This document shows positions 22,466 through 32,856 of a stretch of DNA of 64,000 nt, one piece after another. Source of the DNA: Stomoxys calcitrans (Eukaryota; Arthropoda; Insecta; Diptera; Muscidae); assembly GCF_963082655.1 (NCBI RefSeq), contig NC_081552.1, positions 186,567,409 through 186,631,408 of the forward strand, read 5' to 3'. The notes beneath the pieces are model-generated. The model did not search any database. It was not told where the DNA came from and worked only from the letters and a program-made list of their open reading frames with translations. A program made the position numbers and the translations under genes. Numbering within the stretch: position 1 is the stretch's first letter; each line of letters begins with the position of its first letter.

Positions 22466-22629
22466 ATATAGAAAATTTTGTCGGCTATGGCAATCATTTG
22501 AAAAATACAAATCGGTTCAAAAATGCATTCAGAAACAATAAATACAAAACAAAGTCTCTGCGAAAAATTTCAAAAAAATATTTTAACTCGTATGTCTGGA
22601 AAACTTTAAAAGATATCCCAAACAACAAG
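22466..22629 (+). CDS. Candidate host exon (unidentified), 164 bp
   Basis: It lies between TATATTTAAAACAG (acceptor-like) and a strong donor CAACAAG/GTATGT with T-rich sequence after it. The frame is open throughout, with DIENFVGYGNHLKNT, NRFKNAFRNNKYKTKSLR and NSYVWKTLKDIPNNK. Its base composition is AT-rich, so codon bias gives little help. It would start after the first base of a codon and end in phase 0. It is basic and not recognisable. It could be a chance open frame next to a good GT. Confidence 0.33.
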
Positions 22630-22651
22630 GTATGTTTTTTGCAAGGGTTTT

Positions 22652-22830
22652 AGAGCATTTTGCTGCAAAAAATTTGCAAAATCGCACCATAAATGCGCTT
22701 TTGACAGCATGAACAGAATTTTGTAAGGCTGAAGTGATCAATTTTGAAGGCTCACGATTAGATTCCTGAGGCTTCTAAGGTACTGAAACTTCGCACATAG
22801 TTTGGATAACACCTCAGCTATAACCATATG
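22652..22830. other. Weak HINE-like remnants, no gene
   Basis: Phrases such as TAAATGCGCTTTTGACAGC and ACTTCGCACATAG resemble central-unit wording, but alignment is poor. Confidence 0.3.
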
Positions 22831-22831
22831 C

Positions 22832-23995
22832 AATTTTTATACCCTCCACCATAGGATGGGGGTACACTAATTTCGTCATTCTGTTTGTAACACCTCGAAA
22901 TATGCGTCTAAGACCCCATAAAGTATATATATTCTTGATCGTCATGTCATTTTAAGTCAGTCCGTCCGTCTCTGTCGAAAGCACGTTAACTTTCGAAGTA
23001 GTAAAGCTAGCTGCTTGAAATTTTGCACAAATACTTTTTATTAGTGTAGGTCGGTTGGTGTTGTAAATGGGCCAAATCGGTCCATGTTTTTATATAGCTA
23101 CCATATAAACCGATCTTGGGTCGTGACTTCTTGAGCCTCTATAGGGTGCAATTCTTATCCGAATTTATTGAAATTTTGCACGTAGTATTTTGGTATCACT
23201 TCCAATAACTACGCTAAGTATGGTTTACATTGCTCCATGTTTTGATATAGTTGCCATATAAACCGATCTTAGGTCTTGAATACTTGAGCCTTTAGAGGGC
23301 GCAATTCTCGTCCGATGTAACTGAAATTTTGCATGTAGTGTTTTGGTATCACTTTCAACAACTTTCTCAAGTATGATTCAAATCGGTTCATAATTTGGTC
23401 TAGCTGTCATATAAACCGATCTTGGATCTTGACTTTTTGAACCAATAAAGCGCGCAATTCTCATCCGATTTGGCTGAAATTTAGCATAGAGTGTTTTGTT
23501 ATGTTACTTCCAATAACTGTGCTAGGTATGGCACAAATCGGTATAGAACCTAATATAGCTGCCATATAAACCAATCTGGGATCTTGACTTTTTGAACCTC
23601 TAGAGGGCGCAATTCTCATCTAATTTGGCTGAAATTTTTTATAACGGCTTCTCTCATGACCCTTAACATACGTGTCTAATATGGTCTCAATCGATCAATA
23701 GCTTGATACAGCTCCCATATAAACCTTTCTCCCGATTTTGCTTCTTGAGCCCCTACAAGGCGCAATTCGTATCCGAATGAACTGAAATATTACACAATGA
23801 CTTCTATAATGTCCAGCTTGATTGATGATCCGATTCGGACTATAATTTGATATAGCTCCAATAGCATAACAGTTCTTATTCAATATTCTTTGTTTGCCTA
23901 AAAAGAGATACCGCGCATAGAACTCGACAAATGCGATCAACGGTGGATGGTATATAAGATTCGGCCCGGCCGAACATAGCACGCTCTTACTTGTT
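22832..23995 (+). mobile_element. HINE-A, complete, diverged
   Basis: Both ends are present (TTTTTATACCCTCCACC; TTCGGCCCGGCCGAAC..CGCTCTTACTTGTT). The GTCC block is reduced to a few bases near 22,969. Central units are more diverged than in the other copies, which suggests an older insertion. Confidence 0.88.
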
Positions 23996-24136
23996 CCAGT
24001 TATCTTTATCCGTTCACGAATGACACGCTTATTTCCTCTAATTTTATTTCCTGTTCCACTGTGCGTTGTTGTTTTTCCAAAGTTTAGCCCGGTTAAACAT
24101 AATGCGTTTTATTTAGTCCTGTAGATGTTGACTATA

Positions 24137-25383
24137 TTTTTATATCCTCCACCATAGGTATACTAATTTCGTCATTCTGTTTGTAACTACTCGAAATATT
24201 TGTCTGAGACCCCATAAAGTATATATAGTCTTGATCTTCGCAACATTTTATGTCGATCTAGCCTTGTCCGTCCGTCTGTTCGTCAGTCCGTCTGTCCGTC
24301 CGTCTGTCCGTCCGTCCGTCCGTCCGTCCGTCCGTCCGTCCGTCTGTCCGTCTGTCTGTCCGTCTGTCTGTCGAAAGCACGCTAACTTCCGAACGAGTAA
24401 AGCTAGTCGCTTGAAATTTTACACAAACACTTCTTATTAGTGTAGGTCGGTTGGTATTGTAACTGGGCAATATCGGCCCATGTTTTTCTATAGCTGCCAT
24501 ATAAACCGATCTTGGGTCTTCACTTCTTGAGCCTCTAGAGTGCGCAATTCTTATCCGATTGGAATCAAATTTTGCACGACGTATTTTCTTATGATATCCA
24601 ACAATTGTGCTAAGTATGGTTCAAATCGGTTTATAACCTTATATAGCTGTCAAATAAAGCGATCTTGGGTCTTGACTTCTTCAACCTCTACAGGTCGCAA
24701 TTCTTATCCGATTGGAATTATTTTTTGCACGAAGTATTTTGTTCTGATATCCAACAACTGTGCCAAGTATGGTTCAAATCGGTTCATAACCTGATATAGC
24801 TCTCATATAAACAGATATGGGGACTTGACTTCTTGAGCTTCTACAGGGCGCAATTCCTACCCGATTTGGCTGAAATTTTGCAAGACGTATTTTATTCTTA
24901 CTATCAACAACTGTGTCAAATAAGTTTCAAATCGGTTCATAACCTGATATAGCTGCCATATATACCGATCTGCGATCTTGACATCTTGAGCCTCTAGAGG
25001 TCGCAATTATTATCCGATTTGCCTGAAATTTTGTACGACGGATTGTCTCATGGCCATCAACATTCATGTTTATTATGCTCTGAATCGGTCTATAGCCCGA
25101 TACAGCTCCCATATAAATTGATCTCTCTATTTTACTTCTTGAGCCCCCAAAGGCTGCAATTCTTATTCGAATTGGCTGAGATTTTTCACAGGTCACCAAC
25201 ATATAATTTAATTGTGGTCCAAACCGGACCATATCTTGATATCGCTCTAATAGCAGAGCAAATCTTTTCTATATCCTTTAATTGCCTAAGAAGAGATGCC
25301 GGGAAAATAACTCGACAAATGCGATCCATGATGGAGGGTATATAAGATTCGGCCCGGCCGAACTTTGTACGCTTTTACTTGTT
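24137..25383 (+). mobile_element. HINE-A, complete
   Basis: Start TTTTTATATCCTCCACC, core with TATATAGTCTTGATC, a mixed GTCC/GTCT run of about 100 bases (24,267-24,372), five central units, hairpin TTCGGCCCGGCCGAA and end TACGCTTTTACTTGTTT. It is preceded by about 140 bp (23,996-24,136) in which I see nothing. Confidence 0.9.
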
Positions 25384-25450
25384 TTTCTCTGAAATGAAAT
25401 GTACGTGGAGTGTCCCCTATACAGTTAGGTGTGTGCGTGTTCCTCTGCAG

Positions 25451-25607
25451 GAACGAAAAAACTAGAAACACTTATAGCTTCTCCAATCCTACCATTGTCA
25501 ATTGCAAAGACACAACTGATGTAACAATAAACTATGGATATCTTAAAGATATCCTCCGGTTATACTCAAGCACCTCCCACTACTTAGTTTTCTCTTCCAG
25601 ATGGTGA
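25451..25607 (+). CDS. Candidate terminal host exon (unidentified)
   Basis: A good acceptor (GTGTGCGTGTTCCTCTGCAG) precedes a frame open for about 51 codons to a TGA at 25,605. It reads NEKTRNTYSFSNPTIVN, CKDTTDVTINYGYLKDI and LRLYSSTSHYLVFSSRW. The wording looks like a folded protein rather than repeat translation, and no HINE sequence overlaps it. The first base would be the last of a split codon, which does not match the phase at 22,629, so these two are not simply consecutive. There is no recognisable family or clear polyadenylation signal. Confidence 0.38.
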
Positions 25608-25790
25608 TGGTTTATTGATTTTTAAAATCGGTTGGTGCAAAACATTTAAAAAGAATTCATGAATTTGCATGAATTTATTATAAATTGTATGAAATTGTAG
25701 TCTATAATTTTCTTGTTTCACATTTGAAGCAAACAACGAAAATTGATACCACGTTGTCCATAAATCGCGGAGAAATTTCACTTATTACGG
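25608..25790. other. AT-rich, nothing recognised
   Basis: If the preceding exon is real, this could be its 3' untranslated region. I see no AATAAA hexamer. Confidence 0.3.
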
Positions 25791-26165
25791 GTATACCCAC
25801 CACCATAGGATAGGGGGTATATTCATTGAGTCATACCATATCGACCCTACAAAGTATAAATATTCTTGATCCTAGTAAAATGGTAAGACGATTTAACGAT
25901 GTCCGTGTGTCTGCCTGTCTGTGTGTCAGTCTGTTGTAATCACGCTACAGCCTTCGAAAAATGAGATATTCAGCTGCAATTTGGCGCAGACCCGTATTTT
26001 TTCTATAGGCAGGGTATGTTATTGAATAGGCCATATTGGATCAGACTTTGATATAACTGCTATATTGCCCGATGTACAGATTTAGGGTCTTATGCACATA
26101 AAAGCCTCATTATTTCCGATTTCGCTGAAATTTTAAACAGTGAGTTAGTTAAACCTCCCGTCATC
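25791..26165 (+). mobile_element. HINE-B 5' part
   Basis: GGTATACCCACCACC start, AAGTATAAATATTCTTGATCC core, GTCTGCCTGTCTGTG run, then one diverged unit. It breaks off at AAACCTCCCGTCATCCCTA and joins a family C scrap (26,166-26,218: CTACACCACTACTGTGGTAC). Confidence 0.75.
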
Positions 26166-26264
26166 CCTACACCACTACTGTGGTACAGGGCATTAAAACT
26201 TATTGAATTTGTTTGCAACACCTGGAAAACAAGAAACTCCTATGAGAAACAAAGGAATAGAAAC

Positions 26265-27063
26265 AAGTAAAAAGGCGTTAAGTTCGGCCGTGCCGAACTT
26301 TGGATACCCACCACCTCGGGTATATATGTAAACCACCTTTCATCAAAATTCGGTGAAAATTTCATACTTTATGTCCCATAGGAGTTAAATCAAAATATGT
26401 TCCGATTTGTACCAAATAATAATAAATACAATAGCCATCTCTAAAAATACACCGATCTGAACCATATACAACTTAGATGTCGAAAAGCCTAACATAAGTC
26501 CCTGTGTCAAATTTCAGTGAAATCGGATTGTAAATGCGCCTTTTATGGGGCGCAAACTTTAAATCGAGATATCGGTCTACATGGCAGCTATATCAAAATC
26601 TGGGCCGAATTGGGCCAAGTTGCAGAAAAATGTCGAAGAGCCTAACACAACGAACTGTCCCAAATTTTGACGCAATCGGACAATAAATGCGCCTTTTATG
26701 GGCCCAAAACCATAAATCGAGAGATCGTACTATATGACAGCTTTATTCATCTAATCTGGACCAATCTGGGCCAAATTGAAGAAGAATGTCAAAGGTCCTA
26801 ACACAACACACAGTCTCAAATTTCATCGACATCGGACAGTAAATGCGCCTTTTATGGCCCTAAAACCTAAAACCTTGAAATCGGTCTATATGGCAGCTAT
26901 AACCAAATCTGAACCGATCTGGGCCAAAGTAAAGGAGGACGTCGAAGAGTCTAACACGACTCAAGAATATATATACTTTATAGGGTCGGAAATGGATATT
27001 TCGATGTAATGTAAACGCAATGACAAAATGAATATACCCCCATTCTCCGGTGGTGGGTATAAA
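26265..27063 (-). mobile_element. HINE-B inside the RTE 5' UTR
   Basis: Complete ends: AACAAGTAAAAAGGCG with hairpin TTCGGCCGTGCCGAA at the left, and CCGGTGGTGGGTATAAAA at the right. The GTCY block is lost: CACGACTCAAGAATATATATAC joins a unit directly to the core. It sits at the position where RTE copy 2 carries HINE-A. Confidence 0.85.
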
Positions 27064-27637
27064 AACGGACCCCACCGTCCGCACTCTTTATAGAGAAGGT
27101 GCAGTATACACGCTGGCGGATGTATTAGAGAAGTACAAGGCAGATATAACCACCTTACGGGAAGTGCGAAGGACTGGGAATGGCGTCACTGCAACACGAA
27201 ACGGTGACAAACTATGCTATAGCTGCCATAACACGAGGCATGGATTTGGCTGTGGATTTGTGGTTAGTCGGAGACGGAAACACCTTGTCTCCAGCTTTAC
27301 TCCGGTGGATGAGAGGCTAGCCCCAATCCGCAAAAAAGCCAAATTCCTCAACATCAGCCTTATTTGTGCCCATGCCCCGACGGAAGACAAAGACGAGAAG
27401 ACCAAGGGTATTTTCTACGAGCGCCTAGAGAGAGAATATGACCGCTGCCCCGCCCATGATATTAAAATCGTTATGGGAGATTTTAATGCGAATATAGGGA
27501 AGGAAGACATTTTAAGTCTAACAGTCGGAAAGTTTAGCCTCCACGAGATAACGTCCAGTAATGAATTGAGGCTGATAGATTTGGCCGCGGCAAAAAACAT
27601 GGTAGTTGGTAGCACCAGATTTATACATAGCAAGTAA
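27064..27637 (+). pseudogene. RTE endonuclease fragment
   Basis: APE-type endonucleases nick the target DNA to prime reverse transcription. The frame reads VRTLYREGAVYTLADVLEKYK, LREVRRTGNGV (the usual QEVRW is LREVRR here, so the catalytic Glu context is partly kept), AHAPTEDKDE, and IKIVMGDFNANIG (the GDFN motif). It ends at MVVGSTRFIHSK where foreign sequence begins. The IDHV and SDHYLV motifs are therefore missing. It is closely similar to 59,283-60,020. Any start codon here is fortuitous because the upstream part is HINE sequence. Confidence 0.88.
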
Positions 27638-27735
27638 AAGCGTGCTAAGTTCGGCCGGGCCGAATCTTATATACCCTCCACCATGGATCGCACTTGTCGA
27701 GTTTTTTTTTCCCGGCATCTCTTCTTGGGACAGAG
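27637..27735 (-). mobile_element. HINE-A 3' tip
   Basis: CAAGTAAAAGCGTGC, hairpin TTCGGCCGGGCCGAA, CCCTCCACCATGGATCGC, ending CGGCATCTCTTCTTGGG. Only the terminal 100 bp are present, cut at the same tract as the tips at 20,762 and 57,593. Confidence 0.8.
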
Positions 27736-28133
27736 AGTTAAGTTACGCCCCTCCACATATATCTGCAATTTGGTCTAAATCGATCAAGATTTGCATATAG
27801 CTGCCATATGGACCGATATCTCGATTTAAAGCCTTGGCCCCAAAAAGGGAGCATTTGTAATGTTAGGCTTTTCGGCATCCATGTTGTATATGGTTCAGAT
27901 CGGTTTATTTTTAGATTTACATACTAAAAATAGCAATATTTTGTTATACACAATTGAACAATGACTTGTACTTATTAGTGTTTGGTTCAAATCGGATCAT
28001 ATTTCGAGATAACTGCTATGGGACATAAGGTATGCAATTTTCACCGGATTTTGATGAAAGGTCGTTTACTTATATATGCGAGGTAGTGGGTATCTAAAGT
28101 TCGGCCCTGCCGAACTTAACTCCCTTTTACTTA
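27736..28133 (+). mobile_element. HINE-B 3' half
   Basis: Central units (CAAGATTTGCATATAGCTGCC), then TTTTGATGAAAGGTCGTTTAC, GGTAGTGGGTATC, hairpin TTCGGCCCTGCCGAA and AACTCCCTTTTACTTATT. Confidence 0.82.
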
Positions 28134-28309
28134 TTGAAGGCTGTAGTGTGATTTCAACAGACAGACGGACGGACATGGCTAGATCGTCTTAGAATTCTAC
28201 GCTGATCAAGAATATATATACTTTATAGGGTCGGAAATAGATATTTCGATGTGTTGCAAATGGAATGACAAAATGAATATACCCCCATCCTTCGGTGGTG
28301 GGTATAAAA
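28134..28309 (-). mobile_element. HINE-B 5' end in reverse
   Basis: GGCTGTAGTGTGATTTCAACAG, GACGGACGGACATGG, GATCAAGAATATATATACT, TCGGTGGTGGGTATAAAAA. It directly follows the 3' end of an oppositely oriented HINE-B, which makes a tail-joined composite. Confidence 0.82.
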
Positions 28310-28401
28310 ATGAGTTACCGGGCAAAAACTGCACAAATGCGATCCATGGTGGAGGGTATATAAGATTCAGCCCGTCTCAACTCAACATGGTTTTACTTGT
28401 T
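28310..28401 (+). mobile_element. HINE-A 3' tip (degraded hairpin)
   Basis: GATCCATGGTGGAGGGTATA, then TTCAGCCCGTCTCAACTC where the hairpin is mutated, and GGTTTTACTTGTT. Confidence 0.75.
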
Positions 28402-28728
28402 GCTTCCTGTTATCATATTCCACTTTGATTTTCTCATAATTTTCGAAAATTTCAATTTGTTTGTCCAATGGTAATGTTCGAATGGGTTAAGTCGCTTTTG
28501 CCCTTAAGGTTTCATTTCAATTTTATTCTTTATATTCGGCTGTGTGCGTCGGTGTTTAGGCAGTAAATGTATATATGTTCTCCTTTTTGGGACATTAGGT
28601 GTTATATGTGTGGGTGAATATGTTTTGTATGCAGCAATACCAAGTACAAGTACTTGCGTTTACTCAAGTGTATAATGTTAAATTCGCTGTAATAGAATTT
28701 CCACGTACTTTTTGTAGTTATTCTTAGT
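28402..28728. other. Unique-looking sequence, no gene
   Basis: T-rich with TG-rich phrases (TGTGTGCGTCGGTG). No open frame or repeat is recognised. Confidence 0.35.
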
Positions 28729-29544
28729 TTTTATACCCTCCACCATAGGATGGGGTTATACTTATTTAGTCATTCCGTTTGTAACATATCGAAATATTCA
28801 TCTGAGGCCCAACAAAGTATTGGGTAATTGCGGATTTTTCATATAGTCGGCGTTGAAAAAATTTTTCACAGCTTGTGACTCTGTAATTGCATTCTTTCTT
28901 CTGTCAGTTATCAGCTGTTACTTTTAGCTTGCTTTAAAAAAAGTGTAAAAAAAGTATATTTGATTAAAGTTCATTCTAAGTTTTATTAAAAATGCATTTA
29001 CTTTCTTTTAAAAAATCCGCAATTACTTTTTGGGCAACCCAATATATATATTCTTGTTCGTCTTGACATTCTAAGTCGATTTAGATATGTTCGTACGACT
29101 GTCTGCTCGCTAACATTCAAAGGAATGTAGTTAGGTGCCTGAAATTTTGCACAAATGCTTCCTATTAGTGTAGGTCGGTTGAGATTGTAAGTGAGCTATA
29201 TGGTTTTATGTTTTGGTATAACTGCTATATAGACCGATCTTGGGTATTGACTTCTTGAGCCACTACAGCGCGCAATTCTTATCCGATTTGGCTTAAAGGT
29301 GTTTTGTTTTGATTTCCAAAATATGTGCCAAGCATGGTCCAAATCGGTTTGTAACCTGATATAACTGTCATATAAACCAATCCTCAGATTTGCATCTATT
29401 CCTTAGTGGAATGTTCATTGGCAAAATTTGCATCTCCATTTGCCTATAAATAAATTTCTGGGCAAAATACTTGATATTTGCGATCGATGGTGAAGGGTAT
29501 ATGAGATTCGAACCGGCCGAACTTATCGCACTTTTACTTGATTT
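28729..29544 (+). mobile_element. HINE-A split by a mariner MITE
   Basis: TTTTTATACCCTCCACC at the left and hairpin-like TTCGAACCGGCCGAA with CACTTTTACTTGATT at the right. The core is split at AAAGTA / TATATATTCTTGTTCG by the insert at 28,820-29,042. Only about one and a half central units remain. Confidence 0.85.
28820..29042 (-). mobile_element. mariner-derived MITE, 223 bp
   Basis: The left part is the reverse complement of the right end of the deleted mariner (through TCAGTTATCAGCTGTTACTTT and GCTTGCTTTAA), and the right part is that of its left end (AAAAATGCATTTACTTTC, CCGCAATTACTTTTTGGGC). All transposase sequence between is gone. The left terminal repeat has lost about 11 bases (TTGGGTAATTGCGG). 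TA flanks it on both sides (28,818-28,819 and 29,043-29,044). Confidence 0.9.
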
Positions 29545-29937
29545 TCCGCTCCTTTTTCCTTCAAGCATGGGAACTGACATCAAGACGACATAAAACGGAA
29601 GTACAAAGAAATGCGCTTAATGCGTTGTCGCTATTGTGATGGTGACGGCCAAAACTAAACTTAAGTCAAATTGTATGCTTGAGAAACGACTAAGATTGGC
29701 AGAGTTGTAGCACTAATCTGATTTTACGCCCCAGAGCACAACAAAATAGCAAACAAAACAAAAAGAAACTACTTGCATCCACAGAAAAAAAAACCAGTAG
29801 GAAAACTTGGTTAAATATTTGAAACAATGAAGCCCACATCTACACACAGTTGGTAATATTCTTGCCAAGGATTTTATTAAAGCACTTATAGTCCAAAACT
29901 AAATATCTTTCAATTTTATATTAACAATAAGTAGAAG
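29545..29937. other. Unique-looking sequence, no gene
   Basis: A-rich in its second half. No convincing open frame, splice signal or repeat. Confidence 0.35.
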
Positions 29938-30511
29938 GAAGTTAAAAGGCGCATTAAGTTCGGCCGGACCAAGCTTTGGATACATACCACTTCGGATATG
30001 AATACAAATCACAATTCGTCAAAATCCAAGTAAAAACGTGTTAAGTTCGCCACGGCCGAACGGCCGAATATGGAATAAGAATATGATATTGTGTAATATT
30101 TCAGTTCATTTGGATAAGAATTGTAGGAACTCAAGAAGCAAAATCGGGAGATCGGTTTATATGGGAGCTGTAACAAGCTACTGATCGATTCAGACCATGT
30201 TAGACACGTATGTTGAAGGTCATGAGAGAAGCCGTTGCACAAAATTTCTTCCAAATCGTATGAGAATTGCTCCCTCTAGAGGCTGAAGAACTCAAGACCC
30301 ATGAACGGTTTACATGGCAGCTATTTCAAAACATGGACCGATTTGAACCATACTTAGCGCGGTTGTTGGTAGTGTTACCAAAACACCACCAGACAAATCG
30401 GACAAGAACTGCGCCCTCTAGAGGCTCAAGAAGTCAAGACCCAAGATTTGTATATATGGCAGCTATATCAAAACATGGACCATTTACAATCCCAACCAAC
30501 CTACACTAATA
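29938..30511 (-). mobile_element. HINE-B tip then HINE-A without 5' end
   Basis: 29,938-30,027 is a HINE-B tip (TTAAAAGGCGCATTAAGTTC, ACTTCGGATATG). From 30,028 a HINE-A tip begins (AAGTAAAAACGTGTTAAG, hairpin with an extra CGGCCGAA), followed by central units up to CCTACACTAATAAA, where another HINE-A starts. The core and GTCC block of this copy are missing. Confidence 0.75.
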
Positions 30512-31358
30512 AAAACAAGTAAAAGCGTTCTAAGTTCGGCCAGGCCGAATCTTACATACCCTCCACCATGGATCGCATTTGCCGAGTTCTTCTCCCGGCA
30601 TCTCTTCTTAGGCAAAACGGAATATAAGAAAAGATTTGCTCTGCTATTAATCTATTATTACATGTTGGAGACCTGTGTAAAATGTCAGCCAATTCGAATA
30701 AGAATTGCGCACTCTAGAGGCTTAAGGAGTCAAGACCCAAGATCGATTGATATGGCAGCTATACCAGGTTATGGACCGATTTGAACTATACTTGGCACAG
30801 TTGTTGGATATCATAACAAAACACGTCGTGCAAAATTTCATTCCAATCGGATACGAATTGCGCACTCTAGAGGCTCAAGAAGTCAAGACCCAAGATCGGT
30901 TTATATGGCAGCTATATCAGGTTATAAACCGATTTAAACCATACTTGGCACAGTTGGTGGATATAGCAACAAAACACGTCGTGCAAAATTTCATTCCAAT
31001 CGGATAAGAATTGCGCACTCTAGAGGCTCAAGAAGTCAAGACCCAAGATCGGTTTATATGGCAGCTATATCAAAACATGGACCGATATGGCCCATTTATA
31101 ATACCAACCGACCTACACTAATAAGAAGTATTTGTGCAAAATTTCAAGCGGCTAGCTTTACTCCTTCGGAAGTTAGCGTGCTTTCAACAGACAGACAGAC
31201 GGACGGACAGACGGACGGACAGACGGACGGACATGGCTAGATCGACATAAAGTGTCGCGACGATCAAGAATATATATACTTTATGGGGTCTCAGACGAAT
31301 ATTTCGAGTAGTTACAAACAGAATGACGAAATTAGTATACCCCCCATCTTATGGTGGA
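30512..31358 (-). mobile_element. HINE-A, cut near its 5' terminus
   Basis: AACAAGTAAAAGCGTTC, hairpin TTCGGCCAGGCCGAA, three central units with GATCGGTTTATATGGCAGC, GACAGACGGACGGAC block, GATCAAGAATATATATACT core, up to CCCCATCTTATGGTGGA. The final bases of the element reappear, diverged, at 31,905-31,942 after a LINE fragment. Confidence 0.87.
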
Positions 31359-31904
31359 ACAAAGAACATTTTAAGTTAGGAATTCCGTGCAACTTACAAA
31401 ATCCTGAAGTTTTTTCAGTACTACTCCCCTAGGTTGGTTCATGTCTGATATTGTCTCCAATTAAGTACCGGTATCTGTTGGAGGCGAAAGCCGGGCAATG
31501 ATAAAGGAAATGTTCCAACGTATCATCATCTTCCCCGCATAAATTGCCGCACCAATTTTACATAAGTGAACTCGTAGTCCTATGTGTCCCGTTATGATAC
31601 CAATAGCTATACTGACCTCCTTCTTGCTTCCTTTCAGTAATAGCTTCGTCTTCTCATGATCTGGATCCTCCTATAGGATTTTCGCCGCCCTACCGACCGT
31701 TTCGCAGTTCCCCAATGTTGCATGCGCATTCGTCGCCCACTCCCTTAACTCGAACTGCGTCGACCCGAAAGGCTTCAGGTTAACCAAGTTTATAGACGGC
31801 GGTCCTCTGACCTTCACCGCCAAATCGTCTGCCCTTTCATTTCCCCTTACTCCGTTATGGCCCGGCACCCAAACGATGCGGATTTTCCCATCCTCAGAGA
31901 AGGT
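31359..31904 (-). pseudogene. LOA-like LINE fragment (RNase H end)
   Basis: Minus strand 31,671-31,868 reads PGHNGVRGNERADDLAVK, the end of RNase H including the catalytic His region, then INLVNLKPFGSTQFELREW and GNCETVGRAAKIL. Leftwards it follows the same C-terminal sequence as 17,770-18,060, with shifts and loss of part of the CCHC knuckle. It is truncated on both sides. HINE-A end sequence flanks it, so it was inserted into, or recombined with, the HINE at 30,512. Confidence 0.82.
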
Positions 31905-31942
31905 TAGTATACCCCAATTTTATGGTAATGGGTATAAAAATG
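31905..31942 (-). mobile_element. HINE 5' terminus scrap
   Basis: TTAGTATACCCCAATTTTATGG then GGGTATAAAAA, the outer end of a HINE in reverse. Confidence 0.6.
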
Positions 31943-32856
31943 ATCATAGCCTGTATGTTCGAGGGTTGCCTTTTATATTTCGGGATTAGTGAACTCAAAA
32001 ATAAATATTAATCATCGAAAATAGATAGGCCCCCTTCATCTGACCCAAATATGGTTCAGATTGGACTATTTTTGGACAGCTGCTAATAAAACGATCCGCC
32101 GATAAAGGGTCTGAAGCCCATACAAGCCTTATTTGTTACCCGATTTTGCTGAAATTTGAAGCAGTGAGTAGTTTTAGGCCTCCCAACATCCGACCAAAAT
32201 ATGGTTCAGTTCGGACTATATTTAGATATAGCTGAGATATAAACCGATCTCCCGATAAAGGGTCTGAAGCCCATAAAAGCATTATTTATTACCCGATTTC
32301 ATTGAAATATGAAACACTTAGTTGTTTAAAGCCCCCCGAAATCAGACCTAACTATAGTTCAGATCGGACAATATTTATACATAGCTGCCATATAGACCGA
32401 TCTGCCGGGTTAAGGCTTTGAAGTCCATAAAAGCTTTATGTATTTACCGATTTCGCTGAAGTTTGGAACAGAGAGTTGCTTTAAGCCTCCCGACATTCGA
32501 CCTAAATATGGTTCATATCGGACTGTATTTGGATATAGCTGCCATATAGACCGATCTCCCGATAAAGGGTTTGAAGCCCATAAAAGCTTTATGTATTTAC
32601 CGATTACCGATGGTGAGTTGTTTTAAGCCTACCGACATCTGACCCAAATATGAATCAGATCAGACTATACAGATATAGCTGTCATATAGACCGATCTTCT
32701 AATTTTAGGTCTTAGTCCCTTAAAAAAAATGGATTTATTGCCTGATTTCGCTGAAACTGGTATTTTTATATGAGTTCCCTGGACCTGAATAAAATATGAG
32801 CGAGACCAGCCCCTATTTAGATATAACTATCGATATAGTAGTGGAGTTATAATAAA
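31943..32856 (+). mobile_element. HINE-like family G, central units only
   Basis: Five or six units of about 150 bp, with AAACCGATCTCCCGATAAAGG, TCTGAAGCCCATAAAAGC and GACC.AAATATGGTTCAG. They are related to HINE-B units (AGCCCATAAAAGC corresponds to GGCCCATAAAAGCC) but form their own group. Neither terminus is clear. The first 80 bp (to about 32,020) are unassigned. Confidence 0.65.

Larger units (their letters stand above)
26220..27637 (+). mobile_element. RTE LINE copy 1 (5' fragment), interrupted by HINE-B
   Basis: A 45-bp piece (26,220-26,264, GGAAAACAAGAAACTCCTATG..GGAATAG) aligns with the RTE 5' UTR at about 57,547-57,592. After a HINE-B insertion it resumes at 27,064 (ACGGACCCCACC) and runs through the endonuclease region. 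It is cut at 27,637 by a HINE-A tip, so reverse transcriptase and 3' end are absent. Confidence 0.75.
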
